Assembly: GCF_000234665.1 (NCBI RefSeq)
Contig: NC_018332.1
Span: forward strand, 124,001-188,000
Reading direction: 5' to 3'
Length of the DNA: 64,000 bases
From: Leishmania mexicana MHOM/GT/2001/U1103
Lineage: Eukaryota; Euglenozoa; Kinetoplastea; Trypanosomatida; Trypanosomatidae
This document shows positions 31,856 to 43,346 of this stretch, in pieces. The position numbers and the translations under genes were made by a program. Position 1 is the first letter of the stretch. Each line of letters opens with the position of its first letter. The notes below the pieces were generated by a model. The model had not been told where the DNA came from. It ran no database searches and worked only from the letters and a program-made list of their open reading frames with translations.

Positions 31856-34599
31856 TGTCGGTGAAGGGGGTGCCGAGGAGGCGATCGTTTGGCGCACGGC
31901 GACAAGGGCAATCAACAGGGGAAGGTATGCTGGTGGGAAAGAGATGCGTGCACAGAGGGAGGGGGAGCGGGGAGGTCGATGGAAAAGGGCGACAGGGTAG
32001 GGCGGGGGAGGGGGGGGGCAGCGCAGCAGCGCGAGGGTGCCGAGGTGTTGAGATGCTCTCGAAACAACAAGAACATACGCGCGTACTGGAGGTGGATGAG
32101 GGGGATGGAGAGAGACATCAAAGGACACCGCAGAAAGAAGTATGATCAAGAGGGCAGAGGCGGAGAAGACGCGCAAGAGAAGTTGATTGGGAGGGTGAAG
32201 CGTGAGAAGTCAGCATGCGAAACGGAGAGCAGGATGGATTGAGGGAACACAAGGAGGAAAAGACAGAGAGTCACACAAGCAAACGGTCTCTGCAGCGCAC
32301 AGCAGCTGTGATACCTCGCCGACCAACCCCCATCTATCCCGCACCAGTCAGCTTATTCCGCACGCTTGAGCCGCGGTTATGCGTTCCATCGAGTGCACAA
32401 GCTGAGGGCTTCGCTCGTCTTGTTGGCCGGCACGTCTTTGCGCGTGTGCGTGTTCCTTGTCCCTCTCTTTATTTTTGTTCACCTCGGTGTCGCATCATTG
32501 CCCTTGCATGGATCCCTTCGGGCTGAGAGGGGGAGGGGGAGGGGTTCCATGAAGTGTGCGTCTGTACCGCTGCCCTCTGTTTTTTTTGGTTGTTGCTTCT
32601 TTGCGTGTGCGGGTTCGCTTGCGACGATGGGCGTCCAGTTGCCCACACGGAAGCGATGCAAGCGCGCACGCGAGACGTGAAAACAAATCCAGGGATCTCC
32701 TGTTCATCACAGAGGAGAGAAAAGTAAAGCTAAGCCCCATCAACACACACACACGGACCAGAGACGTGTGTGTGCGTGCACGTGTACTTGCACGAATACG
32801 CCACATGTCGCACATAAGAGAAGACGCGAGAGCGTGTGCATGACGGACACACAGAGACACAGACAGAGACATGGCAAGATGGAAGAGGCAGCACGCACAA
32901 ACGCAAGCAAAGAAACAGAGAGCTAATATGGGCAGCATGCCAAGAGAGAGGTGGAGGGGGACGAGGGGAAGAGCGGGGGGGGGGAAAGACACACACACAC
33001 CGAGGTGAACGGCAGCGATGAGATAGCGCACGATCGAGACAAAAGCAAGCAGCTCGTGCGGGTGCGCCCTTGCTTGCCTGCCATAGCGTCAGTGTGCATG
33101 TGTGTGTGCGTGTGTGCGTGCGTGCATGTTGTCGTAAAAGTGTGAAGAGAACTATATTAGCGCAGCGGGGATAAAGCACAGGCATGTCAGACATACATCG
33201 ACAGAGGAGCGAACGCACAAAATCGAGGGGCTCGTGTGTGTAGAAAAGGAGAGGGAGGGGGAGGGGTAGATGATAAACATGACTCACAAGAAAGCAAGCA
33301 CCAACATACACACACACACACGGACACATACACCCAACGAACCACATAGAGCTAAATATGCATCACCTACAACGAGGCAGAGCTACAGAGGGAGAGGGGG
33401 GCATGTTGGCCGAGTAAAAGAGAAGAAGGGGTAAAGTGGAGAAAGGGGGCACTGCTGCCCGCGAAGGCATTTCTTTTCGTTCTACCGCGCGTCTGCCGTT
33501 GCATCCAGTACGTTTGCTCTTCGTCTGTTCTCCCCTTCGTTCTCGGGAGTCGTTCTCGTGCACGCTTTAAGCCAGAGAGAGATAGGGGTGGTGTGCCGAA
33601 AGTTTCGTGTTTGTCGTCTTGCACTTTTTGACGTGAAAAAGTTTCATCGCGTTTTGGGCTCACTTTTATGTTGCGCGAATGAGGTAGAAGAGGCGGGGTG
33701 TAGCTGCGATGCCACACCCCGCTTACGTGCTTACCCCAGCTTGTGCGTAACATGCGAGGAGGGGAGAGGGGATGGTGGTGAAAAGAAAAAAACGAAAAGA
33801 CTAACAGCCCAGCTTGGTGGATGAGGCGAAGCGGGAGGTGGGGAGCAGAAACAGACGCGAAACAGGGCGCTTCCCGTGTAGGTGTGTGCTGGCGCTAGAG
33901 TCGAAGAGGCGCCCTCTTTCGCAACAAACGGACACCGACAGAGATACACAAACATGCATGCACATGCGCACATTACACGATGAGCTCCCCCGTCTGTGTC
34001 CGACAGAATGAACAGCCGCACACCTCCAAGAGAGCCTCTCTTGTACAGTTGCACCTTCGCTATCCACCTCGTCTTCGGGAAAGACTCAGGGGCTGAAAGC
34101 TCATGGCACCTGTCATGTCTGCATGTCCTCGTCAGGGAGCGGAGAGAAAGAAAAACAAGAGAAGCAGCGAGGGCAGCAACGCAACAGGAAACCAAAAAAG
34201 AGGACAGTCGCTGTGGAGACACACACACACGCACTCGCGTGTACCTCACTCGATGCCGCCAACCGAAGCACACCGGGGAGGACAAGACAAAAAGGCGGCA
34301 CGAAGCGCAGAAGGGAGCCCCTCCGTCGGACGCACCTGCATCTGTTGTGCACTCTTCCTTCTTGCTCTCCCACACACTCACACACACACATATATACGTT
34401 CGTTCTCTGGACAGGTGTCGCATCGGCCGGCCATAAAGACACACATCAGCACACGCGCACACAGAGCAGGGAAACAAACGAAAGTACCCCAAGCGTCTGC
34501 GCGTCCGCTCGGGCGTTCCACGAAACGCTACGGCGTCTTCGCCAGTCGCGAGACACGTAGAGACACGAGAAACGCACAGAAAAGAGTTAGAGAGCGGTT
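31856..34599 (-). other. Spacer, no gene seen
   Basis: About 2.7 kb, probably the 3'UTR and intergenic DNA downstream of the propionyl-CoA carboxylase gene. It contains CA/GT runs near 32740, 33100 and 33310. Patches at about 32290-32640 and 33440-33680 are pyrimidine-rich on the plus strand, opposite to the general trend. Confidence 0.5.
31930..31943 (-). promoter_or_regulatory. Predicted trans-splice acceptor for the small membrane protein
   Basis: Minus-strand CTCTTTCCCACCAG ends with AG at 31931-31930. The 74-base leader after it contains no ATG before 31855. Confidence 0.55.
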
Positions 34600-36168
34600 T
34601 TACAGCGGAATGTTACCGTGCTTCTTCCATGGATTGCGGAGCTGCTTGCGGGACAGGCGCTCCAGGTCCTCGCACACGCGCATGCGGGTCTGGCTGGGAT
34701 CAATCACCGCATCCACAAATCCCTTTCGAGCGGCTGACAGTGGGGTGCAGAAGGCCTTCTCGTAATCGACGACACGTTGCGCCTGCTGCTCCGCCGTCTC
34801 CTTCGAGTACAGAAGCTTGCATGCACCGGCGGCTCCCATGACGGCAATCTCGGCGCGCGGCCAGGCGTAGTTGCTGTCACCACGGAGGTGCTTCGAGCTC
34901 ATCACATCGTAGGCGCCACCGTACGCCTTGCGCGTGATGATTGTCACCTTCGGGACCGTCGCCTCAGCGTAGGCATACAGCAACTTCGCACCGTGGCGAA
35001 TGATGCCGCCGTATTCCTGCTGCACGCCAGGCAAGAATCCGGGGACGTCTACGAAGGTGATGATCGGGATGTTGAAGGCATCGGCAAAACGCACCATTCG
35101 CGCAGCCTTGACGGAGGAGTCGATGTCCAGCACGCCAGCCTGCACCTTTGGCTGATTGGCAATGATGCACACGGAGCGGCCCTCAACGCGGGCGAAACCA
35201 CAGATGATGTTCTTGGCGAATTGCGGCTGGATCTCGAAGAAGGAGTCTTGGTCGATCACAGGTAAGATGGCGTCGCGCATGTCGTACGCCTCCTTCACAT
35301 CCACCGGCACGACCGTGTTCAGTGAGGAGACGTCGCGGTAGCGGTTGTCGGCCGTCGGCACAACCGGGGCAGAGTCGCGGTTGCTCAGTGGCAGATACGA
35401 GTACAGGCGGCGGAGCTGCGCCATCGCAACGATGTCGTTCGGGAATGTACCCGCTGAGACACCCGACTTGGTCGCGTGCACACACGGGCCGCCGAGCTCG
35501 TCCTTGGTGACTAGCTTGCCACCCACGGCACTCACCACCTCCGGACCTGTCACGAACATATAGGACGAGTTGTCCACCATGAATGTGAAGTCGGTGATGG
35601 CGGGCGAGTAGACGGCACCGCCGGCACAAGGGCCCATGATCATGGAGATCTGTGGTATGACACCAGAGAAGAGCGTGTTACGGAGGAAAATGTCAGCGTA
35701 GCCAGCCAGCGAGTCCACACCTTCTTGAATGCGAGCGCCACCGGAGTCGTTAAAGCCGATCACCGGCACACCGATCTTGGCGGCCTCCTCCATGATGCGC
35801 ACCACTTTCGCGGCGTTGGAACCGGAGAGAGAGCCGCCGAACACCGTGAAGTCGTGCGAGAAGAGAAACACAGGGCGGCCAAAAACCTTGCCCGTGCCCG
35901 TAATGAAACCGTCACCAGGCACCTTCCTCTTCTCCATGCCGAAATTATGGCACTCGTGCTCAACCAGGGCATCACGTTCGCGGAACGTGCCGGGGTCGCA
36001 GAAGAGCTGCACGCGCTCCATGGCAGTCAGGCGCTTCTTCTTGTGCCGTGACTCCTCGGCGGCGGTCGGCTTGTGTGTGTGGCGGTCAAACTCCTTCGTT
36101 AGCTGCGAGGTGCTCATCCCACCCATACCCACGACCGCGGAGACCACCCCACATCGCAGCCGGTGCAT
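34600..36168 (-). CDS. PCCB: Propionyl-CoA carboxylase beta chain, mitochondrial (522 aa)
   Basis: Carboxyltransferase subunit that moves CO2 from carboxybiotin to propionyl-CoA to give methylmalonyl-CoA, acting with a biotin-carrying alpha chain in the mitochondrion. Both crotonase-fold halves are present: the N-terminal half contains [16 protein letters not shown] and [16 protein letters not shown], and the C-terminal half contains [21 protein letters not shown] and [16 protein letters not shown]421 in the AYDVM segment corresponds to the Asp that favours propionyl-CoA in bacterial PccB, where acetyl-CoA enzymes have an aliphatic residue. Length fits the family. The N-terminus ([17 protein letters not shown]) is basic and hydrophobic, as expected for import. 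The frame extends to 36249 through a TTG, but AG at 36240-36239 and the absence of an earlier ATG support 36168. Confidence 0.95.
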   Translation of the reverse strand: MHRLRCGVVSAVVGMGGMSTSQLTKEFDRHTHKPTAAEESRHKKKRLTAMERVQLFCDPGTFRERDALVEHECHNFGMEKRKVPGDGFITGTGKVFGRPVFLFSHDFTVFGGSLSGSNAAKVVRIMEEAAKIGVPVIGFNDSGGARIQEGVDSLAGYADIFLRNTLFSGVIPQISMIMGPCAGGAVYSPAITDFTFMVDNSSYMFVTGPEVVSAVGGKLVTKDELGGPCVHATKSGVSAGTFPNDIVAMAQLRRLYSYLPLSNRDSAPVVPTADNRYRDVSSLNTVVPVDVKEAYDMRDAILPVIDQDSFFEIQPQFAKNIICGFARVEGRSVCIIANQPKVQAGVLDIDSSVKAARMVRFADAFNIPIITFVDVPGFLPGVQQEYGGIIRHGAKLLYAYAEATVPKVTIITRKAYGGAYDVMSSKHLRGDSNYAWPRAEIAVMGAAGACKLLYSKETAEQQAQRVVDYEKAFCTPLSAARKGFVDAVIDPSQTRMRVCEDLERLSRKQLRNPWKKHGNIPL

Positions 36169-36238
36169 CGTTTCGTTTTGCCCGTTTTTAACACTGGTGC
36201 GTGAGTGCGTGCGCGTTCCTACTCGCCTCGTCGTTGCG

Positions 36239-36290
36239 CTCACACCCAAAATGGGCGACGGAAGGCGGAGAAGAATCCGACAGAAAAAAG
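36239..36290 (-). promoter_or_regulatory. Predicted trans-splice acceptor for PCCB
   Basis: A minus-strand T/C-rich stretch (about 36254-36290) is followed by the AG at 36240-36239. The leader of about 70 bases has no ATG before the chosen start. Confidence 0.5.
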
Positions 36291-37941
36291 GGAGGAGCGA
36301 GGGGTGCAGCGACCGAAATCAAGCCCAACACACACACACACACACTCGCCTACAAAACCCCGGAAGACTCGAGAAAGAGAGAGCGTGAGCGAGTAGAGGA
36401 GAAGCCAGTAGAAAATCGAGAATGAAAAAAAAATCTGAAAAGACAGAAGAGGAAAAGGGAAGAGGAAGATGTGTTGTGCGCACCGGCGTAAGAGGGGGGG
36501 AGAGAGAGGGCAGGGTGGCCTGTATTGGATGGACCTGCGTGCCGCTTCTTTTTTTTTCCTTCTCTTGTGGCTGCCTTTGCTGTTGTTTCCTTCTGCCACC
36601 GTTCTGACGCGGTGTGGTTCCCTGGTGGAGAAAATGGACAGTGGGGGCTCGAAGCGAACGTGAGGAGGGGGAGGGGCCGTCCGTGTGTGTGTGTGTGCAG
36701 GTACCGGCGCCAGATGAAGGGGAAGCGAGGTAGGGAAGAGAGGGGAAAGACAGTTTTGAGAAGATGGCGAGAGAGGGAAGGGAGGAGAGGGGCCAAGGGG
36801 ACGACAAAAAGCGAAAGAGGTGCGAAACTGAGGAGAGCAGTGGAGGAGAAACCGGCGCCGGCACGCAAGAAAAGGTCGTGATGCCTGTAGAATTTATTGA
36901 TGCTGAGGGGAGAGGGAGAGGGAGTTAGGAGAAGACGCACCCTCTCCGTTCCGGCACCGCTTTGCCTCCCCATCTGAACCACCGCTAGTACTCTGGCCCT
37001 CTCCCGTCCAGCACAACCCTGTCGAATCACAAGCACGAGAACACGAAAACTGAGGAAAGAACAGAGGGAGAGAGGCGAGGGGGAGGGATGGCAGAAGATG
37101 GAGGTGGGCACCTCCGTCTGGCAATGATGACCCCTGTTGCTCTTTTGTTGCTCCCTTTCTTTTCTCCCACGCCTCGCTGTAGATGTCCACGCACCTTTTC
37201 CATTTTCTTGCACAGCATGCTGTCGCGTCACCGTCTTCGATCATTCCTTTCTTCGGTGGGTGGCGTTGTCAAGAGAAAGAGAGAAAGACATCAGCGCCCC
37301 CGAGACGAAAACACGCAAAGGAAGCGTGACGAAAAAAAACGGAGAAAAAATAAGACAGCGCTCGATTACTGCTCCACACCAAGCATGGGCAAACCAGACA
37401 GACACATGAACAAGTACAAGACAGACGCCGCAGTCAGCTCAAACACACCCACACACGCGTGCGTACGCGCCAGCAAATATCGTTGCGTCGCACACACGAA
37501 CCAAACAGCAAAACAGGCGCGTAGAGTAACGGTGTACAACGAACACACACACACACAAAAGGTGAAAAAGAGAAGGCAAAAAAAAGTGGGAAAAGATGAC
37601 GACATCGACAACTGTAAACGCCGAGAATAAGTTTCACATGATCATTGACCACGGGAGGGGGCGCACCGAGACAAGTGTGTCTGTATCTGTGGCTGAGTCT
37701 GAGTGTTTGTGTTCACTCGCCTGAGACGCGCCTCGCACACAGGCACACGCGTGCCCACACACCAACCTAACAGCACGAGTCACAACAGGTCGGGAAAAAA
37801 AAGAGGCTACAGAGAGAACGGCATACAGAGAAGAAAACAGAAGCGCCAACAACAACGAAAAAGCAAAGCGCGCACAGAACGCGAAACGAGAGAGCGGCAC
37901 ACGTAAAAAAACACTCGCACGACACACAACAGCCCCCTCTC

Positions 37942-38545
37942 TCTTTCTTTTTTTCGGATTCCAACACGGCTCTTTCGCCATACGGCATGCGTCTAATACC
38001 GCTCCATCTCACGCTGCCCAACCTGTGGCAGGCCGCCGCCCACCCCCCTTTCCACCATTATGCACGTAGTGCGAAGAAGCGCTAGACACACGCATTACGG
38101 CAATGCGCCGACTCATCCATCTGAGCACTGCACCTCTGCCTTGCACTCTACACAGTCCCCCCACCCCCCGCCGCTGAGCAGGCCGCCTCACAGCCGCGCG
38201 CCCACGGTGCCGGCCGCCACCCCTGGTGCATCCCGCGGGGCGACACCCGGGCTCCCCAGCAGCGGGCAGTGTGAGGGTGGGGTGGGATTCGCTCGACACA
38301 CGCGGGCCCTTTGCCCATCAACATGGGTGGCACACCAGCAGCGACGCATCGCTCTGACGTCCACCCCCCTACACGTCGTACGTACGGTTGAGCGTGCCAC
38401 CACCAGAAGCGGCTTCGCATTGGCAGGGATAGGGAAGGGGGAGGGGCTGCTTCGCTCCTCCTCACACAGAGAGCGGGGCCCTGTGCCCTGAGATGCCACG
38501 CTGAGGTGTCCCCCCTCCCCCCTCCCCCCTCCCCCCTCCCGCACG
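37942..38545 (-). mobile_element. SIDER2-type degenerate retroposon, apparently full length
   Basis: On the minus strand the element opens with a G-rich run (GGGAGG units, 38515-38541). The conserved signature GACACCTCAGCGTGGCATCT follows, leading into CTCTCTGTGTGAGGAGGAGC. It continues for about 600 bases and ends in an A-rich tract (CCGAAAAAAAGAAAG at 37942-37957). Length, A-rich end, lack of coding capacity and sense orientation relative to the genes all fit SIDER2, the short non-autonomous remnants of ingi/DIRE-type retroposons. It shares its first 140 or so bases with positions 1-137. It probably lies in the 3' flank of the TPR/SET/MYND transcript, although about 4.8 kb from that stop codon. 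Confidence 0.85.
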
Positions 38546-38943
38546 TCGAGAGGGGAACCGAGCCAGCGAAAGCAATAACGGAAAGCACAAAATAGAGAAC
38601 AAATGGAGACATTCTCTCGAATTTTTTTGTACTTCCGTTGGTGTGTGCGTGTGCGTGCGTGCGGGAACGGAAGTGATAAAGTTGGTGGTGGGGTGGGGCA
38701 TGAGTAGGTTGTTGTATCAGCCTTGTCTGTCTGTGTGTATGTGTGTATACACGGAACGGAAGTGGTGAGGGAAGAAAAAAGCAACAGGACGATGAAAAAT
38801 AAGAATAATGAAATCAGCTGAAGAGAGAGAGGTATAGAAGAGACCAACACGACCGAGATCCGTCCGCGCAGGGGAAAAAACACGGGAGGGAGCTGTAAAA
38901 AAAAGAAGTACAAACAAGAGGGAAGGGAACACCGATGGAGAAG

Positions 38944-39030
38944 ACACACACACACACGCACCGACACACACACACACACAGACACACGCACACACACAGG
39001 TAGCGAACACAGCGAGACACACACACACAT
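38944..39030. repeat. CA-rich imperfect microsatellite
   Basis: Interrupted CA/CG dinucleotide runs extend over about 85 bases just right of the SIDER2. Confidence 0.85.
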
Positions 39031-40332
39031 GTCAATGCTCAAACGATGAAGAAGGAAAGCGAGAGCCGAAAAATAATAATAAGAGGTCACCGACAAGGTC
39101 ACTAACAGCAACTTAAGAAAAAAGATGACGGAGGCCGCAGCAGCAGCAGTGTTGGTCGCCATACAGGGAAGATGGATGGCGGGAAATCAGTACAAGTAGA
39201 GGGGAATACGCAATGCATGGTAGGTAGAAGTGCTAGTGGTGGTAGTGGTGGTAGTGGCGGTGGCGGTGAGCAATGATGAAACAGAAACGGCGAAGAAAGA
39301 GCGAATCACAACAAACGTAGAGCAAAGGGAACATCACGGCAAGACGGGAATCGAATGAACAGTTCACATCAACGACAGCATCAAAAAAGTGGCGACAAGA
39401 AAAAGGAGGAGAAAAACGTGTCTGGGCTACGGAGGCGGCCTGCGTCGCTGCAATCCGGAAAAGACACACACACACACACACGCACACAGAGAAAGGAGAA
39501 ACAAGGCAGGGAAGAGACGGAGGATGGCATGAAAGCTTGAACAAGAAAACGACGAAGCAAGAATACGAAATTAGTGGAGATGTTGAGGGGTGTGACGGAG
39601 AGAAGCGGGAGGGGCTCTCGAACGAAATTGAGTTGAAGTCAGGCAGACAGCAACAGAAATAAAAAAAACACCAAAGTCGTCCTCGTTTGACAGGTGTTTG
39701 ATGGGCAAAACGGAAGGAGGGGTGGGGGCAGGTAGATGTGGCAGCGAAGCATAGAGCAACGGCAATCCTCTTCTGTGGATGAGAGAGAGCACGCACCAAC
39801 AGAGAAAGTGAACAGCTGAGAAAGAGGGGAGACGGGTGCACCTCTCCCTTCGCTTGGTCTCTTTCCCGTTTCCGCCCCCCCCCCACCCACCCCACCTCCA
39901 GTGTCAGCGTTTCTGTGTCCGTGTATAGGTGTGCGTGTGCGTGCAAGAAAAAGATTGGCGCACATCCCCGCAAACATTACTAGGCATCACCTTGACAACT
40001 AAACTCGTTCACTACAGTGGGAAAGACAAGGATGAAGGAAGTTGTTGTATCCAACGTTTTTTTTCTTTGTACCGTCGCGGCACAGCGATAAGCCGGCGTC
40101 AAGGTACACCACATAAAAAAGTCAGGATGAACACAACAGAGAGCAGTTACGGAGAATTCCAAGCAGCTGCGAGTTTCCTTCGGTCGTCGTCCTCGTTGCA
40201 TTCATCTCACTTGGGGTCCTCGTCGTAGCTGTGTAGCAGTCACCTTTGTCTTTTACGACTTCTCCCCCTCCCCTTCCTGCAACTCTTTGTCCATCCCATC
40301 CCCTCCTCCCCCACCCCCAACACACACACGAA

Positions 40333-40370
40333 TGTATACATATATAGAGAGATATATAGATAGATATATG
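40333..40370. repeat. TA/GATA-rich simple repeat
   Basis: Short ATATA, GATATA and TAGATA units in a row, AT-rich against a GC-rich background. Confidence 0.7.
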
Positions 40371-42788
40371 GAGAGACGCACATGTACTCGAATTCCTTTG
40401 CTGACGTAAGCTGACCACCACAGCACCACAGAAAAATACACAAGACGCAACACACAGAGAGGGGGAAGAAACGGAGAGGCGGAGCGGGAGGGGTTGAGGG
40501 CGGGGAACGGAAGAGAAGAACGGTCCCTTCGTTGTTTTTCTTCTGTCTTGTGCATGAGAAAAGGGACATACGGCAGGAGGGATCGACATCTCGGGAGATC
40601 GCGTGAGAGAGGGAGGTGATCGCTGCATGAGCATACACACACACACAGGCGCGCATGCAGAAGACAGACAGACAACACAGAATGGAGAGGAATGAAAGGA
40701 GGGGATGGAGGGGGAGGGGGAGAAGGAGGGGGGCATGAAGAGGCCAGCGTTGAAGTTGCGGTGAGCAGTGATCCACCCACCCACACACACACACCTCACC
40801 CCTGGCCTCCCCCCTCCGCAGTCCTCTCTGTTGTCTCTCCACCTCTCGCCCTCTCTTGTCGTTCCAGGAGACAGGCAAGAGAGCAAGGCTACGGAGCTGG
40901 AGGCAGGAAACACACAGGAAAAAAGAGAAAATCAAACAAGATAAGCCACAGAACATAAAAGTGACTACACCGAAGGCGCACGCATGCGCGTACAACGCAG
41001 AAAAAGGGATCTGAAATAAAGCTGTCATGTGCCTTTAGAACTTTATATAGGGTAGGGAGTCTCGGAGAGAAGCAACGAAAAAGGAAACAAAGCTGTTGCA
41101 CAAGTGATGCGAAGAGTCCACGGAACAAGTTAGCCTCGATGCCCCTCCCCCGCATCCTCTTCCTTCTTCCGAGGTAGCACCGTGATTTCTATGCACACGA
41201 CGCGGCTTTTGCGTCCACGTGCCAGTCTCCATCCGCAGATGTGTATACGTGGGTGCGATGGCAACTTGCCGCGTGCAAAAACGAGTTGCCCTTGATCTTT
41301 TTCCTCTCTATTGTCTGCACAGGTCTAGGGAAGTCACCGCGCTCGTGTTCTCTCCTACTATATGCAGCGCTTCGCCCTTGTACCACGAAGAGTCCAGGAG
41401 ACCACACCCATCATGCAAAGCGTGGCTACTTGTTGAGGGGCAGGCGAGATCAAGAGGCGCAGAATGTGGGGCTGTGGGGCGGAAACAACAACAACAAAAA
41501 AAAAGAAACATGGCAAGCAGCGGTGTGGAAGTTTCACTGCTCTACGCCTTGAGACACACTCGCACACTTAAGCACGCACGCACGCCCCCCTCCCCCACCA
41601 TCCCTTTCCCTGTGACAATGCGAAGAGAGCAAGAACAGCGCGAAACAGCATTGGAACAGGAGAGACATACAAGGCGCAGAGAGGAGAACGAAGAGAGAGA
41701 AGATTGTCACACAGATGATACTATAGGGAGGACGTGAGGGGTGAGATGCAGAAAAAAAAAAACATAAAAACATAAACGCGCAATAGAGGCACAGATGACG
41801 GAGAGCGTTGGTATTCTCATCCCTTCACGTTTTGGCTTGTTACTTCCGCCGTGTTGAGAACCTCCATCTGTCTACACCTCGCCGATAGCCGACAACCACC
41901 GGTCGTGTCCCTGTTGCAAGACAGCAGCATCACGTGCTGAAAACAGTGGCCTCTGCCCCCTCATCCCCCCCCCGCATTTTACCTCGCTACGCGCACGAGC
42001 ATTCTTGTGTGCACCCACTTCTCCGTTTGCTTGTTTCTCTTTTCATCGTTTCTCACAAGCCCCCCCCCGTCTCCCGACCCGCATCATGGTGTGTCGCGGC
42101 TAGTTGGTCGATGGCCCGGATACCTGCCTTTGAATTCTCACTTCCATCGCTGCACCGCACTCTGATGAAAGGCGCGCGGTGCCTCAGTACGTAATCGCAC
42201 AGGCGCGCGTAATACCCTCCCAGTTGTGCACACTGCCCAGCCTTTCTTCTTCGACGCGTGCACTAGCTCTTCTTCTTTCGTCTTTTCGCCCCTCCTCTGC
42301 GTGCCTGCCGGCGCCTTGTATATATTTGTGCCTGGTGTGCGCCGGCGACACGGCGGCAGGTAACTTCTTTGTTTTCACCACTTCGGTGATCATCTCCGCG
42401 AGACGTGTTCTTCTCCTTTGCGACTACCGTCTTTGACAAAATCGCCGTGGGGGTGGGGTGGGAAGGGGGGCGGTGTTCGCACCCACAGACTCTGGCGCAT
42501 TGGATATCACACATGAAACACTCATGTGCACGGGGAGCCCCCTCACATAAAACGAACACAGATCAAAAGAAGCGCCGCACAACATCATCATCGGCGGAAG
42601 AATTTTCCCCAAAGAGTGAAGATTAGAAAAAGAAACGATTAAACGTATGTGTACACGTGCGTGCTTGCCTTCCAAGCACGTACGAAGGTGTACGTATATG
42701 TTGTTGGTGGTTTCGTTTGGCATGCGGAACCCACCCGCCGACACGCAAGGCGCCCGACGGATGGATGGATGAATGGAAGAAAAGATGA

Positions 42789-42830
42789 GACACACACACA
42801 CACACACACAATAAATAAATAAAACGTTAG
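42789..42830. repeat. CA microsatellite followed by ATAA units
   Basis: About eleven CA units are followed directly by three to four ATAA units. Confidence 0.85.
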
Positions 42831-43346
42831 AGCAAAAAAAAAACGAAAAACAAGACCCGACGCCGTAACGACGGTCGATACACACACAACGCAGACACAA
42901 AAACCAAATCGACATGATCCGATTCACCACCAAGTTGGTATGAGAACTGCCCCCCCTCCCCCGCTCCTCTCCACCACTCCCCCTCCCCCGCACAACCGCA
43001 CACGCGCACTCACTGAGGCATACGCAGGGAAGGGAGAGGAGAGGGCGGGGCAAGGTAACAAAGAAGCGACACTTTTCACAGACTGAGGTGAAGCGGGGCA
43101 TTGCCGTCCTCGCACAACCACGAGCCGGAAAGGCACCAAAAAATCTGCAAAGGGCAAGCCAAGCCAAAAGAGAACGGGGGCGAGCAGGAAAAGAATACGC
43201 ACCATCCTTCCAACACCACAACAGCGGCCTCCCGTGTATGCTGCGCATGTCTACGCGTGGGAAGAGAGGGCGAGGCAGGTAGGCAGACAGGGATAAATGG
43301 GCGAAACGGAAGAGGAAGGAGGAGGCAGTCTCTTTAGACTTTTCCC

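Larger units (their letters stand above)
36169..43346 (-). other. 7.2 kb spacer containing one SIDER2, no confident gene
   Basis: The largest gene-free stretch in the window. It contains the PCCB leader at its left end, the SIDER2 element at about 37942-38545, CA-rich arrays near 38944-39030 and 42789-42811, a TA/GA-rich patch near 40333-40370, and otherwise purine-rich plus-strand sequence. From about 41200 to 42450 the plus strand becomes pyrimidine-rich, reversing the asymmetry. Frames here give low-complexity translations; none looks like a gene. It is probably a very long 3'UTR of the TPR/SET/MYND gene plus intergenic DNA. Confidence 0.55.

Noticed and set aside
36169..36249. N-terminal extension of PCCB to 36249
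   Set aside because: It begins at TTG, not ATG, and spans the predicted splice AG at 36240-36239.
38944..39030. Regularly spaced CA blocks that might suggest a repeat-spacer array
   Set aside because: These are interrupted dinucleotide runs with no unique spacers of constant length. A CRISPR array is not expected in a nuclear genome and none is present.
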